The position numbers were made by a program, and so were the translations under genes. From the NCBI GenBank assembly GCA_023634235.1, contig JAMKCF010000070.1, positions 250,501 to 314,500 on the forward strand: 64,000 nucleotides of DNA, read 5' to 3'. The notes beneath the pieces were generated by a model. That model ran no database searches, was not told the origin of the DNA, and worked only from the letters and a program-made list of their open reading frames with translations. The stretch's first letter is position 1. The number at the start of each line of letters is the position of its first letter. The stretch is from Pisaster brevispinus. Lineage: Eukaryota; Echinodermata; Asteroidea; Forcipulatida; Asteriidae. Shown here piece by piece: positions 42,170 to 53,329 of this stretch.

Positions 42170-44935
42170 CAGGGGTTATTGTCAAAATTTCATGGCACCG
42201 CTTATTGTGGAATTCCGCTTTAACAACCCATTAAAACAATGCAATTCATTGAGCACCAGATGCGCAGAAATCTGTGGTAAAGAAGTTTCACAAAATAAGA
42301 ACAAGACTTGTGTACATAAAATTTCCAAAAAAATTCGAACCAAATCTTGCAATTTTGACCATGCCGGCATGGTTGATTTTTGTTTTGTTTTTTGGAACCA
42401 AAACATTTCTCACAAAATTATTGATACATCTCATACTATGATTTATTTTTCCAGTCTGCACCAGTAAACTGTCTTCAGGAGTCCCTTCTAGATCATTTGA
42501 AACCATAAAATTGCCAAAACATTTTTGACCAAAATTCTTGAAATTTTGACCATGCCGGCATAATCAATTTTTTGGTTTTTCGGACCCATAACTAAACTTA
42601 CAAAATTCCCGATACATCTCATACTATGAATTATTTTTCCAGTCTGCACCAGTAAACTGTCTCCAGGGGTCCGTTCTATATCATTTAAAACCACAAATCT
42701 GCCAAAAGAAATTTGACCCCAAATCTTGAAATTTTGACCATGCCGGCATGGTCGATTTTTTGGTTTTTCAGACCCATAACTAAACACACAAAATTCTCAA
42801 TATCTGACAAACTATGCATCACTGTTATAGTCTGCACCAGTAAACTGTTTTCAGGAGTCCATGCTCTATCATTTGAAACCATAAAATTGCAACAAAAAAA
42901 TTGACCAAAAATCTTCAAATTTGACGATGCCGGCATGGTTGATTTTTTGGTTTTTCGGATCCATAACTAAACTCACAAAATTCTCAATATCTGAAAAACT
43001 ATGCATCATTTTTACAGTCTCCACTAGTAAGCTGTCTTCAGGAGTCCGTGCTGTATCATTTAAAATCATAAAAATGCCAAAACAATTTCCAAATTTTGAT
43101 CATGCCGGCATGGTTGACTTTTTGGTTTTTCGGATCCATAACAAAATTCATGAAACATCTCATACTATGAATTATTTTTCAAGTCTGCACCAGTAAACTG
43201 TCTTCAGGAGTCCGTGCTGTATCATTTAAAACAATAAAATTGCAAAACAATTTCAACACAAACCTTGAAATTTTGACCATGCCAGCATGGTTGATTTTTC
43301 GGTTTTTCGGACCATAAATAAACTTCTCAATATCTGACAAACTATGCATCATTTTTATAGTCGGCACCAGTAAACTGTCTTCAGGAGTCCGTGCTGTATC
43401 ATTTGAAACCATAAAATTGCCAAAACATTTTCGTCTCAAAATCTTGAAATATTGACCATGCCGGCATGGTCGTTTTGGGGGGGTTTTTCGAACCAAAAAC
43501 TAAACTCACAAAATACCTGATACATCTCATACTATGAATTATTTTTCCAGTCTGCACCAGTAAACTGCCTTCAGGAGTCTGTTCTGTATCATTTAAAACC
43601 ATAAAATTGCACAAAAATTTTCCAACCCAAATCTTGAAATTTTGACCTTGCCGGCACGGTCAATTTTTTGTTTTTTTGGACCCATAACTAAACTCACTAA
43701 ATTCTCAATATCTGACAAACTATGCATCATTTTTATAGTCTGCACCAATAAACTGTCTTCATCCGTTCTGTATCAATTGAAACCATAAACTTGCAAAAAA
43801 AAAATTTGACCCAAAATCTTGAAATTTTGACCATGCCGGCATGGTTGATTTTTTGGTTTTTCGGATCCATAACTAAACTCACAAAATTCTCAATATCTGA
43901 AAAACTATGCATCATTTTTCCAGTCTCCACCAGTAAACTGTCTTCAGGAGTCCGTGCTGTATCATTTAAAATCATAAAATTGCCAAAACATTTTCGAAAT
44001 TTTGATCATGCCGGCATGGTCGACTTTTTGTTTTTTCGGACCCATAACTAAACTCACAAAATTCATGATACATCTCATACTATGAATTATTTTTCAAGTC
44101 TGCACCAGTAAATTGTCTTCAGGAGTCCGTTCTGTATTTTTCAAGTCTGCACCAGTAAATTGACTTCAGGAGTCCGTTCTGTGTCAATTGAAACCATAAC
44201 ATTGCCAAAAAAAATTTCGTCCCAAAATCTTGAAATATTGGCCATGACGGCATGGTCGTTTTTTTTGGTGGTTTTTCTTACCAAAAACTAAACTCACAAA
44301 ATACCTGATACATCTCATACTATGAATTATTTTTCCAGTCTGCACCAGTAAACTGCCTTCAGGAGTCCGTTCTGTATCATTTGAAACCATAAAATTGCCC
44401 AAAAAATTTCCAACAGAAATCTTGAAATTTTGACCATGCCTGCATGGTCGATTTTTTTTGTTTTTCGGACCAATAACTAAACTGACAAAATTCCTGATAC
44501 ATCTCATACTATGAATTATTTTTCCAGTTTGTACCAGTAACCTGTCTTCAGGAGTCCGTTCTGTATCATTTGAAACCATAAAATTGGCAAAACGTTTTCG
44601 ACCCCAAATCTTCAAATTTTGACGATGCTGGTATGGTCGTTTTTGGGGGGTTTTTTGGACCCATAACTAAACTTAAAAAATTCTCAATATCTGACAAACT
44701 ATGCATCATTTTTATTGTCTGCACCAGTAAACTGTCTTCAGGAGTCCGTGCTGTATCATTTGAAACCAAAAAGGTGCCAAAACATTTTCGACCCAAAAAC
44801 TTGATATTTTGACCATGCCGGTATTGTCGATATTTTTTTTTTCGGACCCAAAACTTAACTCACAAAATTCCCGATACATCTCATTCTATGAAGTATTTTT
44901 CCAGCCTGCACCAGTAAACTGTCTTCAGGGAAAAA
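42170..44935. repeat. ~185-bp satellite, about 14 units, each with a CCATGCCGGCATGG palindrome
   Basis: The block ccatgccggcatggtcgatt recurs near 42359, 42549, 42738, 42925, 43098, 43277, 43457, 43648, 43832, 44008, 44242, 44435, 44629 and 44812, spaced 170-235 bp. Other constant parts are caccagtaaactgtcttcag, gagtccgt(g/t)ctgtatcat and tgaaaccataaaattgcc. Units alternate between two forms of the segment before caccagtaaac: atacatctcatactatgaat and atctgacaaactatgcatca. Minus-strand frames of 60-140 codons (NDTERTPEDSLLVQTGK) are satellite by-products. An inverted outlier is at 53000-53275. Confidence 0.95.
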
Positions 44936-44949
44936 GTCTTGACGAAACT

Positions 44950-44977
44950 TGTTCCGACAGTAAGTCTGAACAGCTAA
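44950..44977. other. Terminal hairpin followed by CTAA
   Basis: TGTTCCGAC-AGTAA-GTCTGAACA can pair with one mismatch and is followed by G and CTAAT. The same structure stands at 48267-48294. It directly follows the satellite and may mark the end of the element carrying it. Confidence 0.6.
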
Positions 44978-45065
44978 TAATAATAAAGTAAAAAATATTA
45001 ACGAAAACAAAGGTGGTTTCAGCGGATGGTCGAAACCCCCAATAATAATAATAACTAGACATAAG

Positions 45066-45083
45066 GTGTTTGTGCACAAACAC
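45066..45083. other. 18-bp perfect palindrome
   Basis: GTGTTTGTGCACAAACAC is perfectly self-complementary and follows an ataataataataactag tract. It resembles the hairpin at 63788-63818. Confidence 0.7.
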
Positions 45084-45119
45084 AAAGCTGTTCCGTTTAG
45101 TTGTGCTTTGATTAAACCC

Positions 45120-45425
45120 AAGTTCAATATTCAATGCACAAGGGGTCTATAATTGAAAAGAAATTGAAAATCGGGTGTTTAGTTCTTCAGATATGGTCCA
45201 ACTTCCGGTTGACCCGTAAGTAAAGGTCAACATGGGGTTACGGTAACCCAAGTTCAATCTTCAATGTTCAAAGGATCTAATAACTGAAAAGAAATGGAAT
45301 TGGATTGTGTAGTTCTTGAGATATGGTCCCACTTCTGGTTGACCCGGAAGTAAAGGTTAACATGGGGTCACGGTAGCCCTAGTTCAATCTTCAATGCTCA
45401 ATGAGTTTATAACTGAAAAGAACTT
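45120..45425. repeat. ~125-bp tandem repeat with TTCCGGTTGACCCGGAAG motif
   Basis: caagttcaat(a/c)ttcaatg, gaaaagaaat, gttctt(c/g)agatatggtcc and acttc(c/t)ggttgacccg(t/g)aag repeat two and a half times. The last motif is related to that in the repeats at 61500-61700 and 63100-63460. Confidence 0.8.
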
Positions 45426-45811
45426 GAAATGCACATAATTATCGTTTCCAATCAGGCTCATAGTCTTTGTTATATAAACTGTGCTTGAGGTATTAAATGC
45501 AAGAAACATTGAACGCTAGAGGGCGTTCCACAACAATTTGATTGCACATGCTCATTTATTTTGCAGGATGATTGTGCAGAGCCAAATAATGAGGCAATGT
45601 TTTTGATCACAACCGCAGATGTGTTAACGTTTTTTTACTCAAAATGTTGTTATCGAGGAACATGTCTCACAAGTTAGCATGTATACTAAGCCTGTGACGG
45701 TTACACGGTTAACCAACCGATCAACCGGTTAAACGTTTACATTTTTACAGTTCGGATAAGCGTAAAACAATTCAGACAAAAAGTACCGCGAAACATTGAC
45801 TATAATAATTG

Positions 45812-46560
45812 CCTAGTTACGTCAAGTACACACGCGCACAAGCCAAAATTTTCTGCTAACCCCTGAAATACACTTGACGTAAGCACGGAATTTGCTGCCG
45901 TAAGCGTTGATTATTTGCTTTTGGTAAGCAGAGCCATGTATTTGGGCCTGGGTCTCACAACTTAGCGTATAAAGTGAACTCTCCCTCATTTAAACGAATG
46001 AGCCCAATTTCATGGCTCTGGTTACTGCCGAAATCCATGCTTACAGTCACCCATTCTCCGCCTATTTTGCAAGCGTCGAATTTTTGCGCTTTTTGTGTAA
46101 GCGAAGAATGCCTAGTTACGTGAAGTACACACGCGCACAAGCCAAAATTCTATGCTAACCCCTGAAATACGCTTGATGTAAGCACGGAATTCTCTGCTTC
46201 GTAAAATTGACTCTTAGCTTTTGGTAAGCAGAGCCATGTATTTGGGCCTGGGTCTCACAACTTAGTGTATAAAGTGAACTACCCCTCAATTAAACAAATG
46301 AGCCCAATTACATGGCTCTGGTTACTGCTGAAATCCATGCTTACGGTCACCATTCTCCGCTTATTTTGCAAGCGTCAAATTTCTGCGCTAGCTGTGTAAG
46401 CGAAGAATGCCTAGTTACGTGAAGTACAAAGCCGTAATTCTCTGCTAACCCCTGAAATACGCTTGACGTAAGCACGGAATTCTCTGCTTCCGTAAGCATC
46501 GTTTTTTTGCTTACGGTAAGCAGAGTCATGAAATTGGGTCCAGGTCTCACAAGTTAGTAC
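45812..46560. repeat. ~299-bp tandem repeat, 2.5 units
   Basis: cctagttacg marks unit starts at 45812, 46111 and 46410, a constant 299 bp. Each unit has gcttacggtaagcagagcca and gcccaattt/aaattggg ends, so it is built from the GCCCAATTTCAT MITE family seen at 30829. A shorter repeat aggtctcacaatttagtac continues to about 46690. Confidence 0.85.
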
Positions 46561-46689
46561 GCAAACCACACAAGACTGTATATCATGGAATAGGTTTCAC
46601 AATTTAGTACGTAAAGCAATCACACCACAGGTCTCACAATTTAGTAAGTAAAGCAATCAAACCACAGGTCTCACAAGTTAGTAAGTAAA

Positions 46690-48200
46690 GATTGGTCTAT
46701 GCTGTTGTATTAAAATCATAAGTGTAAACTTTTTAATATCGTGTTTGTTATTTTTGTTGCGATAAAATATTAAATGCGGTATAAGTTAATAAGTTAGTAC
46801 GTAACACGAACTGCCACTCTTATCAGAGAAGTATGAATTCGAAACGAATTATTAATTCAAAACGAATCATTAATCTGTTACTACGCCTGCTTTCCGTTGA
46901 TAACATCTCAGTGCTTGCCACAATTGCGCTTTAGTAGCACATAATAATTTTGGGTAGACGATTTAAATTTTGGTCTATGCTATTGCACTACTATTTGTTG
47001 TGTCTTTTTAATACTGAATGTTTTTGTTGGGGTAAAATAGTAAATAGTGGATATGACTTTATTGTTCATTTTGGCTCTTCATGCACACCCATGAAAAATG
47101 TAATTTTTCTTTTCTACACTTTTCCCCATTCAGCTACAATTCGAGCCTCATTGCAACCCCCAACAGGTTTGTTGTTTGCTTCATAGTGATTTCCCGAAGT
47201 AATGCATTCGCACAAGAACCTTAAAAACGTGGTTTCAGGCGAATGGGTAGCCTTATTTCCTTCACGATTGAGCTTCAAGTAATGCCTTTGCATAAGAAAC
47301 CTAAAAGATCGTTTTCCGGTAAACGGGACCTAAGCGCAGACAAGTCTGACACGGCGTTCTATTTTCAACGTTCACGCTGAATAACAACAAGATCTGAGCG
47401 GACACGTCGTTCTGCGCTGAGAGCAAGAAAATTCTTCTCGATTCTTGTGAATGAACGTAGACTTGTGTCAGTCGCCGCAGGAATGACTCTTTATAATATA
47501 CTCTACATACAAAAATCGCAAAATACAGATCATATGGGTTTAAGACTTGATCGAGTTGAAAAAAAGCAAGCAAGAGCACCGTTAAATTTGTATAGCGCCC
47601 TCAATGGTTAAAATTTTTTAGAGCTTGAGTCCGTTTTTATTTATAAACTCACAGATTATAGGCAAAGTACCCGTGGCGTTAAATTTGCCTGAGAATTTGG
47701 GTTTTTTTTACTGACAATTTGTTGATAAGTTTTAATGCTTTTAAACTGAAGGTCAATAAAATCTTACTTGTTTTAAGAGAGTTTGTGTAATCTAGGACGT
47801 TAAATTTGAGCTTAATTGAAAAGTGATGTTTCTAGAAGTCGGATTTGATTTCCCTAGCTCTATGTGTTTTGTACACGGGCGAAAATGCGCAATAAATGAC
47901 GTCATTGTGACGTCGTTCGTGATTTTAGGCTGGAAAGTACATCTACAGAATCTCGTAAGTCTAAAACTAAAAAAAGTTTGACGATCGGCGGTACACTTTT
48001 TGAGATATGGTCTTAACAAGGTTGGCTAATTAAATATTCACCTCGCTGTAAAGTGGCTAATTAATTAAGAATTTTAACAATTATCACAATAAATGTCAAG
48101 TTTATGTACTAAGCTTCAATTTCATATAGGACCTAACTCCTTCATGTTTAAACATTAGGATATTGGGTGTATACATAAAACGTGTACAAATGCTATGGGA
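46690..48200. other. No gene seen
   Basis: Repeat-derived AT-rich sequence; a 35-bp segment near 46720 (gtaaac...ttttaatat...gttgc) recurs near 47000. It may be the interior of the hairpin-ended element finishing at 48294. Confidence 0.4.
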
Positions 48201-48214
48201 TTTTAAGTGGAAAC

Positions 48215-48294
48215 AAAGAAGAATAATAATAATAAAAATAATAAAAATCTCGACAAAAACAAAACCTGTTCCGACAGTAAGTCGGAACAGCTAA
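48215..48294. other. A-rich tract, perfect terminal hairpin and CTAA
   Basis: An (ataat)n/aaaac tract leads to TGTTCCGAC-AGTAA-GTCGGAACA (48267-48289), a perfect 9-bp stem, then G and CTAAT. A hairpin just before a CTRR end is typical of Helitron 3' termini, though usually about ten bases separate them. Confidence 0.55.
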
Positions 48295-48404
48295 TAATTT
48301 GGAAGGCTAATAATCCTTACTCACAGCTGACAATGTGGTTGAGCTACAGACATGTAAAGGTGTCTTTGGCAGCCTACCACATTGACTCATGTATGACATA
48401 GGAG

Positions 48405-48600
48405 CACAGCCAGAGATCCAAAGTGTTTGATTTTTCCTGAGGGAAGAAGACCAGAGGGCCAGTAGATAACACTTCGCGGCATAAGTGAGAACACAACCAC
48501 AACTCTACTCACATATGGCCTTAGGCAGGAATCAAACCAGGGTCACAGTGGTGAGAGGTGAGTGCTTCATGCACACGCCACCCATGCCATCCAAAGTCAT
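48405..48600 (-). mobile_element. tRNA-Glu-like SINE, inverted
   Basis: The inverse reads cactcacctctcaccactgt, GGTTTGATTCC, ggccatatgtgagtagagtt. These match the SINE at 30311 in order. Confidence 0.75.
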
Positions 48601-48862
48601 ACATATTAAATCAATACGCAAGTTGGAACACGGGGCTCTTTCAATTCTCACAAAATTTGGGGATGCAAAAGCAAAGGCCCTTAGTTCTGGCAACAAGTAC
48701 TTTCAGGACCCCTTGGAAAGGCAACTGAAGTGATATTTGGAATATAGACACACTATTATATTTGGGGTAAATTGGAGCAAATCCATTAAAGATCAACTTG
48801 AACAAAATTAACATTGTTGTTCTGTTGTCAAGGAAAGATAAAACAAAAGATTATATTTTTAC

Positions 48863-48963
48863 CTGCTTCCTGATTAAGCCAGCCATGAACTTCTTGATGG
48901 GTTTGATGAACTGAGCCTCCGATATGAGAGCTGTCTGGACATCTGCTCTGTCATCTTGACATC
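48863..48963 (-). CDS. Putative internal exon, unidentified
   Basis: Between acceptor tttttccccttcag and donor CAG|GTAAAA the minus strand has one open frame of 33 codons: CQDDRADVQTALISEAQFIK, PIKKFMAGLIRKQ. The splice sites are strong and the peptide looks helical and conserved in style. I could not assign a family. It may belong with the exon at 50303-50559, but the phases of the two do not match directly. Confidence 0.45.
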
Positions 48964-49794
48964 CTGAAGGGGAAAAAGACCTCTTGAAAATATAAATCTT
49001 TCTAGCTTCTTTCTTCAGCTTTTAAAGATGCTCAGGAACAGATTTTATGGTGTCACTTTACCACAAATTTGTGCCCTTACAGTGCACTGTAAAATGCTTA
49101 TTTCTTTTGGTTGCAAGCACAAAAATCTATTGAGAGGAGTGCCATTAGCCTTTTTTAGATATGGCAGTCATTTTACGAGTGCAATGTTTTGTTTGGGTGT
49201 AAGCAGACAGATCCATCCAAACCAAACGATGCCCTAGTAATGTGTCCACCATATCTCAAAAAAGCTTCTGATTTACAATTAGACCAGAGGCCAGAGCGCA
49301 CAGTAAACTGGTGTGGTCATGCCATGGGCAGTGCTGGTTTTTCAGCTACAGCGATTGCAGGTTTCCAGCGCATACAAGGAGAGGACCAGGTTGCCCTCAA
49401 ACCAGTTGGGTCAACAACTTGACACAGCGGAGTGATCTTTCAGTTGCTGAACTAAAAGGGCGCTGGGCTGCGCAGAATTGAAACAAAAAACTATCAACAG
49501 AGCTAATTCACAGAAGTGGGCACCTACAGGCCAGACAACAACTCTTGGCAGTGTGATGTGATGAGAGACAAAGGATGAACCCTGTAAACATTCTCTACTG
49601 ACCCCTTGCACCAATGTCACCTGCAGCTACTGTCGGCCAAGCTCACTATTTTGGGAGTCAAAATGCACGTCAAAATTGTAGTAAGTGTGCCTTAAATGCA
49701 CACTACACTGTATAACACAAAGGGACTCCCAAAATGGCACAAGCAAGATGATTATTATGACGACGTCTGGACATGCTAAACAACCAAATGGACT

Positions 49795-49950
49795 CCAGAA
49801 ACCAATACTGAAAAAGAGGGGGATAAAAACAGAAGATGGAGGGATGAACTAGAAACATGTAAGGGCATCGCATGTCAACAGACGCTCAGGATAGAGTGAC
49901 ATGGAGAATTGGTGAAGAGGCTTTCCTCCTGCAGTGAAATAGGCTAGAAA
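49795..49950 (+). pseudogene. LINE C-terminal remnant
   Basis: RRWRDELETC followed in another frame by AQDRVTWRIGEEAFLLQ resembles the RRWxDDL...AxDRxxWRxxGEAFxxQW tail of RTE/BovB- or Jockey-type LINEs. Stops separate the parts. Confidence 0.6.
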
Positions 49951-49999
49951 GAAAGAAAGAAGAGAAAACACCACTGCGTAGCTCAAGAGTAGCTAAACA

Positions 50000-50080
50000 T
50001 TTTTCTTTTGTTGGTGTGTTTTTATTTTGTTGGTGTGTTTTTATTTTGTTGGTGTGTTTTTATTGAAGGGGGGGGGGCTG
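50000..50080. repeat. Short TTGGTGTGTTTTTATTTTG tandem repeat plus G run
   Basis: The 19-bp unit repeats three times and is followed by about ten G residues. Confidence 0.9.
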
Positions 50081-50302
50081 AATTGCTCGAAGTCAAATTG
50101 CTGTGATGAAGAGGCAGTGTTTTTTATCCAGCAATATTCTTTAAACTCTGAATTTTGTTTCTAGTAACCGAACGGTTCAAAAACGGTTACACATTTACAA
50201 AAGTAACTGTAAACACACAGACTTAATTGCGTGGTTGCAGGCCTCCTTTTTAGGAAGGGGTTTTCCACTTTTTAGTAAAGTTCTTTACATTCAAATCTTT
50301 AC

Positions 50303-50559
50303 CTGCAAGCCTTTAGGTTCTTGGATCACGTCCTCTTTCCGCCACTGTGTCGGCACTACCAACTGCTCCATCTTGAGTACAAACTCAGCAATGCTGGCCT
50401 CAACCTTGGCAAAGGGTGCGCTGATCAACGCCAGAAGGACTTGCCCCTGGGTGTTTGGTGTCTGACCTGTCTCTGCAGGGTCGGTGGTCGGTGGATTCGC
50501 AGGAGGGTGCTGTACTTGGTCTGCAGGTCATCTAAGATATTGGCCGAGACCAAATCACC
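50303..50559 (-). CDS. Putative exon, unidentified, possibly frameshifted
   Basis: After acceptor tttacctcccccag the minus strand starts GDLVSANILDDLQTKYSTLL in one frame, which soon stops. Another frame is open through to donor CAG|GTAAAG and reads PAETGQTPNTQGQVLLALIS, APFAKVEASIAEFVLKMEQL, then VVPTQWRKEDVIQEPKGLQ. Both pieces look protein-like and the switch falls in a proline-rich stretch, so a frameshift in one exon is plausible. Splice sites are good at both ends. I do not recognise the protein. Confidence 0.45.
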
Positions 50560-51650
50560 CTGGGGGAGGTAAAGATTAGAATAGATTAGATTCAAACCTT
50601 GTTATCCCTCAAAGGAAATTAAAATGGCCTTGAAAAATAGCAGTTTACATAAGCAATACAGCTGACAAGTAACAAAAGGGACAACAAGAACAAAAAATAA
50701 TTTTACATATTTAAACGCAAACATATATTTAGTACAACTTTTACATAAAGGATCAGAGTCAGCCACATGACGGCCCATCGCTCCAGCCACTCATCGCACC
50801 ATTTGATAGCTATCAGATCAAATGAGCTGCCATATCACAGTGTTGAGATCCATCTTTTTTAAAAATGAGTACTTCTGTAGTTGGTTTGGAATTTCGCATG
50901 TGGTGGAACATCAGTACTTAAATAACAATTGACAAACTAGGACAAAACCTAAATTCAAAATTTACAGTGGGCCGCTGGCCCGAGACGAGTGATATTTGAG
51001 CCGGCCAGTAAACTAATGACCAGACAAGTCCAGTGTGGTCTTGTGTTTTGAAATTGAACAATAATACCTCATAATGGAGACTTATAAATGTAAAAAGAAA
51101 GGTTGACTTTGAGTCTGGTGAATATCTTTCATTTTTGATGGGTATACTCACAGACACGAATGAGGTAAATCTTTTCTTAGTGCTTCTTTAAATAAAAAGA
51201 TGTTAAATGTGACCTGCTCTGGAAAAAAGGCCCGTAAGTCGCGCTATGCCTTTTCACATAATGGGCTCGTCAATGTTGAAAGGGTGATAAATTTTTCGTA
51301 GGTGTGATTTTTTTATTATCCCATTTTTGACATCGTTGATATCCACACTTTTATAATTTGTAAGATTGAATGTCTATTTCGACCAATAAAGATGACAAAA
51401 AAAAGTGTTTTGTGTACATTTTGTTGGCAGTTTGCGTGATCGGTGTCCGCGGATTCAGTGGAAAGTTGCGTCACTTTACACATCTGGCAGCACATTATTT
51501 GGAACCCCACTATTATAAATTTGGTATCATCTGAAAGCTAAGGACTTTGCCTTTCTGTATGTAGACATAGAAAAGGTTAAAGGTCAAATGCAAAAGCAAG
51601 GCAGGTAAATTTATGACACGTATACAAAGGGCGCTTGTTACTAGGAGCGT
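50560..51650. other. No gene seen
   Basis: Around 50985-51050 a short segment (ccagtaaactaatgaccaga, ccagt...gtcttgtg) resembles the duplicated units at 900-960 and 3180-3240, so it is a dispersed repeat. Confidence 0.45.
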
Positions 51651-51659
51651 GGATCTTTT

Positions 51660-51790
51660 CGGTCACGTGTATAGAGTGTAGTGCAACAATTGGTCAATCG
51701 GCGCACGGTCGAGCGCGCGCATGCGCCTTGAATGGGATTGGTTGTTTATTCATTGTCAGGTGACTGCCACGTGACTGTGCAACACGAAAA
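51660..51790. promoter_or_regulatory. Candidate CpG-rich promoter
   Basis: Within 130 bp stand two CACGTG E-boxes (51664, 51768), two ATTGG inverted CCAAT boxes (51689, 51737) and GCGCGCGCATGCGCC (51713-51727), which fits an NRF-1 site. The stretch is far richer in CG than its surroundings. Direction is unknown; a small plus-strand frame begins at 51942. Confidence 0.4.
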
Positions 51791-51941
51791 CACAGCGCAA
51801 TACCTGTCAATTCTGTCCAACTCAACTGACTTGTCTTGCTCCGAGCATAAATATTTTTATGATTCTTTACTATTTTAGCCAACATATCTTGTTTTAAGCA
51901 ACAGGTTTTCTATATTGTTTCGTTTAATTATTTGCTTAAGT

Positions 51942-52151
51942 ATGGGTTTGAAGGATCAGTGTCTGGCTGAAGCTTTGAATGATCTCCGTGAGGAGAGAGA
52001 CACGATTGGTTTCTTGGAACGGAAGATTACTTTGTTAACTTCCGATGTGAAAATGACGGTGTTGAATCAGAAACCGATTCGGAATCTGATTCCACATCGC
52101 CATTTTCAGCAGGAGATAACAAAAAGATCGGGCCTGACAGCAAAATGTTAA
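51942..52151 (+). CDS. Small frame downstream of the promoter candidate, unidentified
   Basis: MGLKDQCLAEALNDLREERD opens a 69-codon frame. In another frame of the same DNA an acidic run (CENDGVESETDSESDSTSPF) appears, as in N-termini of some transposases or nuclear proteins, hinting at a frameshift near 52015. No family was recognised. Confidence 0.25.
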   Translation: MGLKDQCLAEALNDLREERDTIGFLERKITLLTSDVKMTVLNQKPIRNLIPHRHFQQEITKRSGLTAKC

Positions 52152-52159
52152 CCCAAAGA

Positions 52160-52990
52160 TTATTTCAAAATTGATTAATTAATTTTAGTTCGATCTTAGA
52201 AGGCAAACCATGTTGACTGTGCTAGACTTAATAGAAGGAAATATTAAATTTGTAAACTTTATATTTTTTTTACAAAAACTTTAAATTTTTAGCCCCAAAA
52301 TAGTTTTAATCCTGAAAAGCGAGCTGATTTAAGAGTTTTGTTCAACAACTCACACTGATAGTTTAAAATACAAATGTGAAAAACATTTTTTTTTTCAAAT
52401 TGTTTTCCCAAAAAGCTTGTTTTCACACAAAAAATACATAATTTTAATTCATAGGGTTTATATAGCCGGTGTTCATTTGTTTAACTTTAAGAAAAAGTGT
52501 GTGTTTGCTATTTTAAAATTTGCAAAAAAATGATAAGAAAAAGCACAGTATGCAAATTAATTTTAAAAAATAGGGATATAGTGCATTAAATGAAATGCAA
52601 AATATGTTGTACTTTAAAAGTCATAACAAACACTTGGTGAAATTTTCAGATGAATAGTCTAACGGGAACGTACTCGTTGCTAGGGACTATCACAAGAACT
52701 TGGTATTAAAATACTTTAAAATACACTGTAAAGTTTAAAAGGCTGTTTTTCCATAACCTATTTTGACAAAAATGGCAAGTATTTGTAAGCAAATTAGAGT
52801 ATAACTCTGGATTGCGAAATAATACAGACTTCTAAAATACACCAAATTAAAGCTGAGAGAAAGATCTTTCCATCCATGTATCTAACTCCAAAATAATTTG
52901 TTTGCAACATAAGGCCATTTTTGCAGAGCCGGTCACAAAATAGTGTATGGTCTTTTCTCATTTTGATCTTTTTCTGCACACTGGGTAAAG
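52160..52990. other. No gene seen
   Basis: Strongly AT-rich sequence without recognised features. Confidence 0.45.
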
Positions 52991-52999
52991 ATGCAGAAG

Positions 53000-53275
53000 T
53001 TTGAGATATATTGAGAAATTTGTGAGTTAAATTTTTTGGTCTGAAAAACCAACAAAATCCACCATGCCGGCAAGGTCAAATGTTCATAATTTTGGGGCAA
53101 TTTTATGGTTTCAAATGATACAGAACAGACTACTGAAGACAGTTTAATTGAGCGGACTAGGTAAATTAGCAATAGTTTCAGATATATTAGGTCAAAAATT
53201 TGGCAGAATTATGGTTTCAAATGATACTGAACAGACTACTGGAAAAAGATTACTCATAGAGACTGGATAAATTAG
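53000..53275. repeat. Inverted outlying copies of the ~185-bp satellite
   Basis: ccatgccggcaaggtcaaat, ttttatggtttcaaatgata, cagaacagactactgaagac and a second attatggtttcaaatgatac are the inverse of satellite parts at 42170-44935, about 8 kb away. Confidence 0.85.
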
Positions 53276-53329
53276 CCATGGTTTTAGATATATTGAGAAT
53301 CTAGCAAAATTTTAATTAGGCCTGAGGCC

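Noticed and set aside
42182..44796. Several minus-strand frames of 60-140 codons with shared peptides such as ERTPEDSLLVQTGK
   Set aside because: They repeat with the ~185-bp satellite period and break at indels between units; they are by-products of the satellite.
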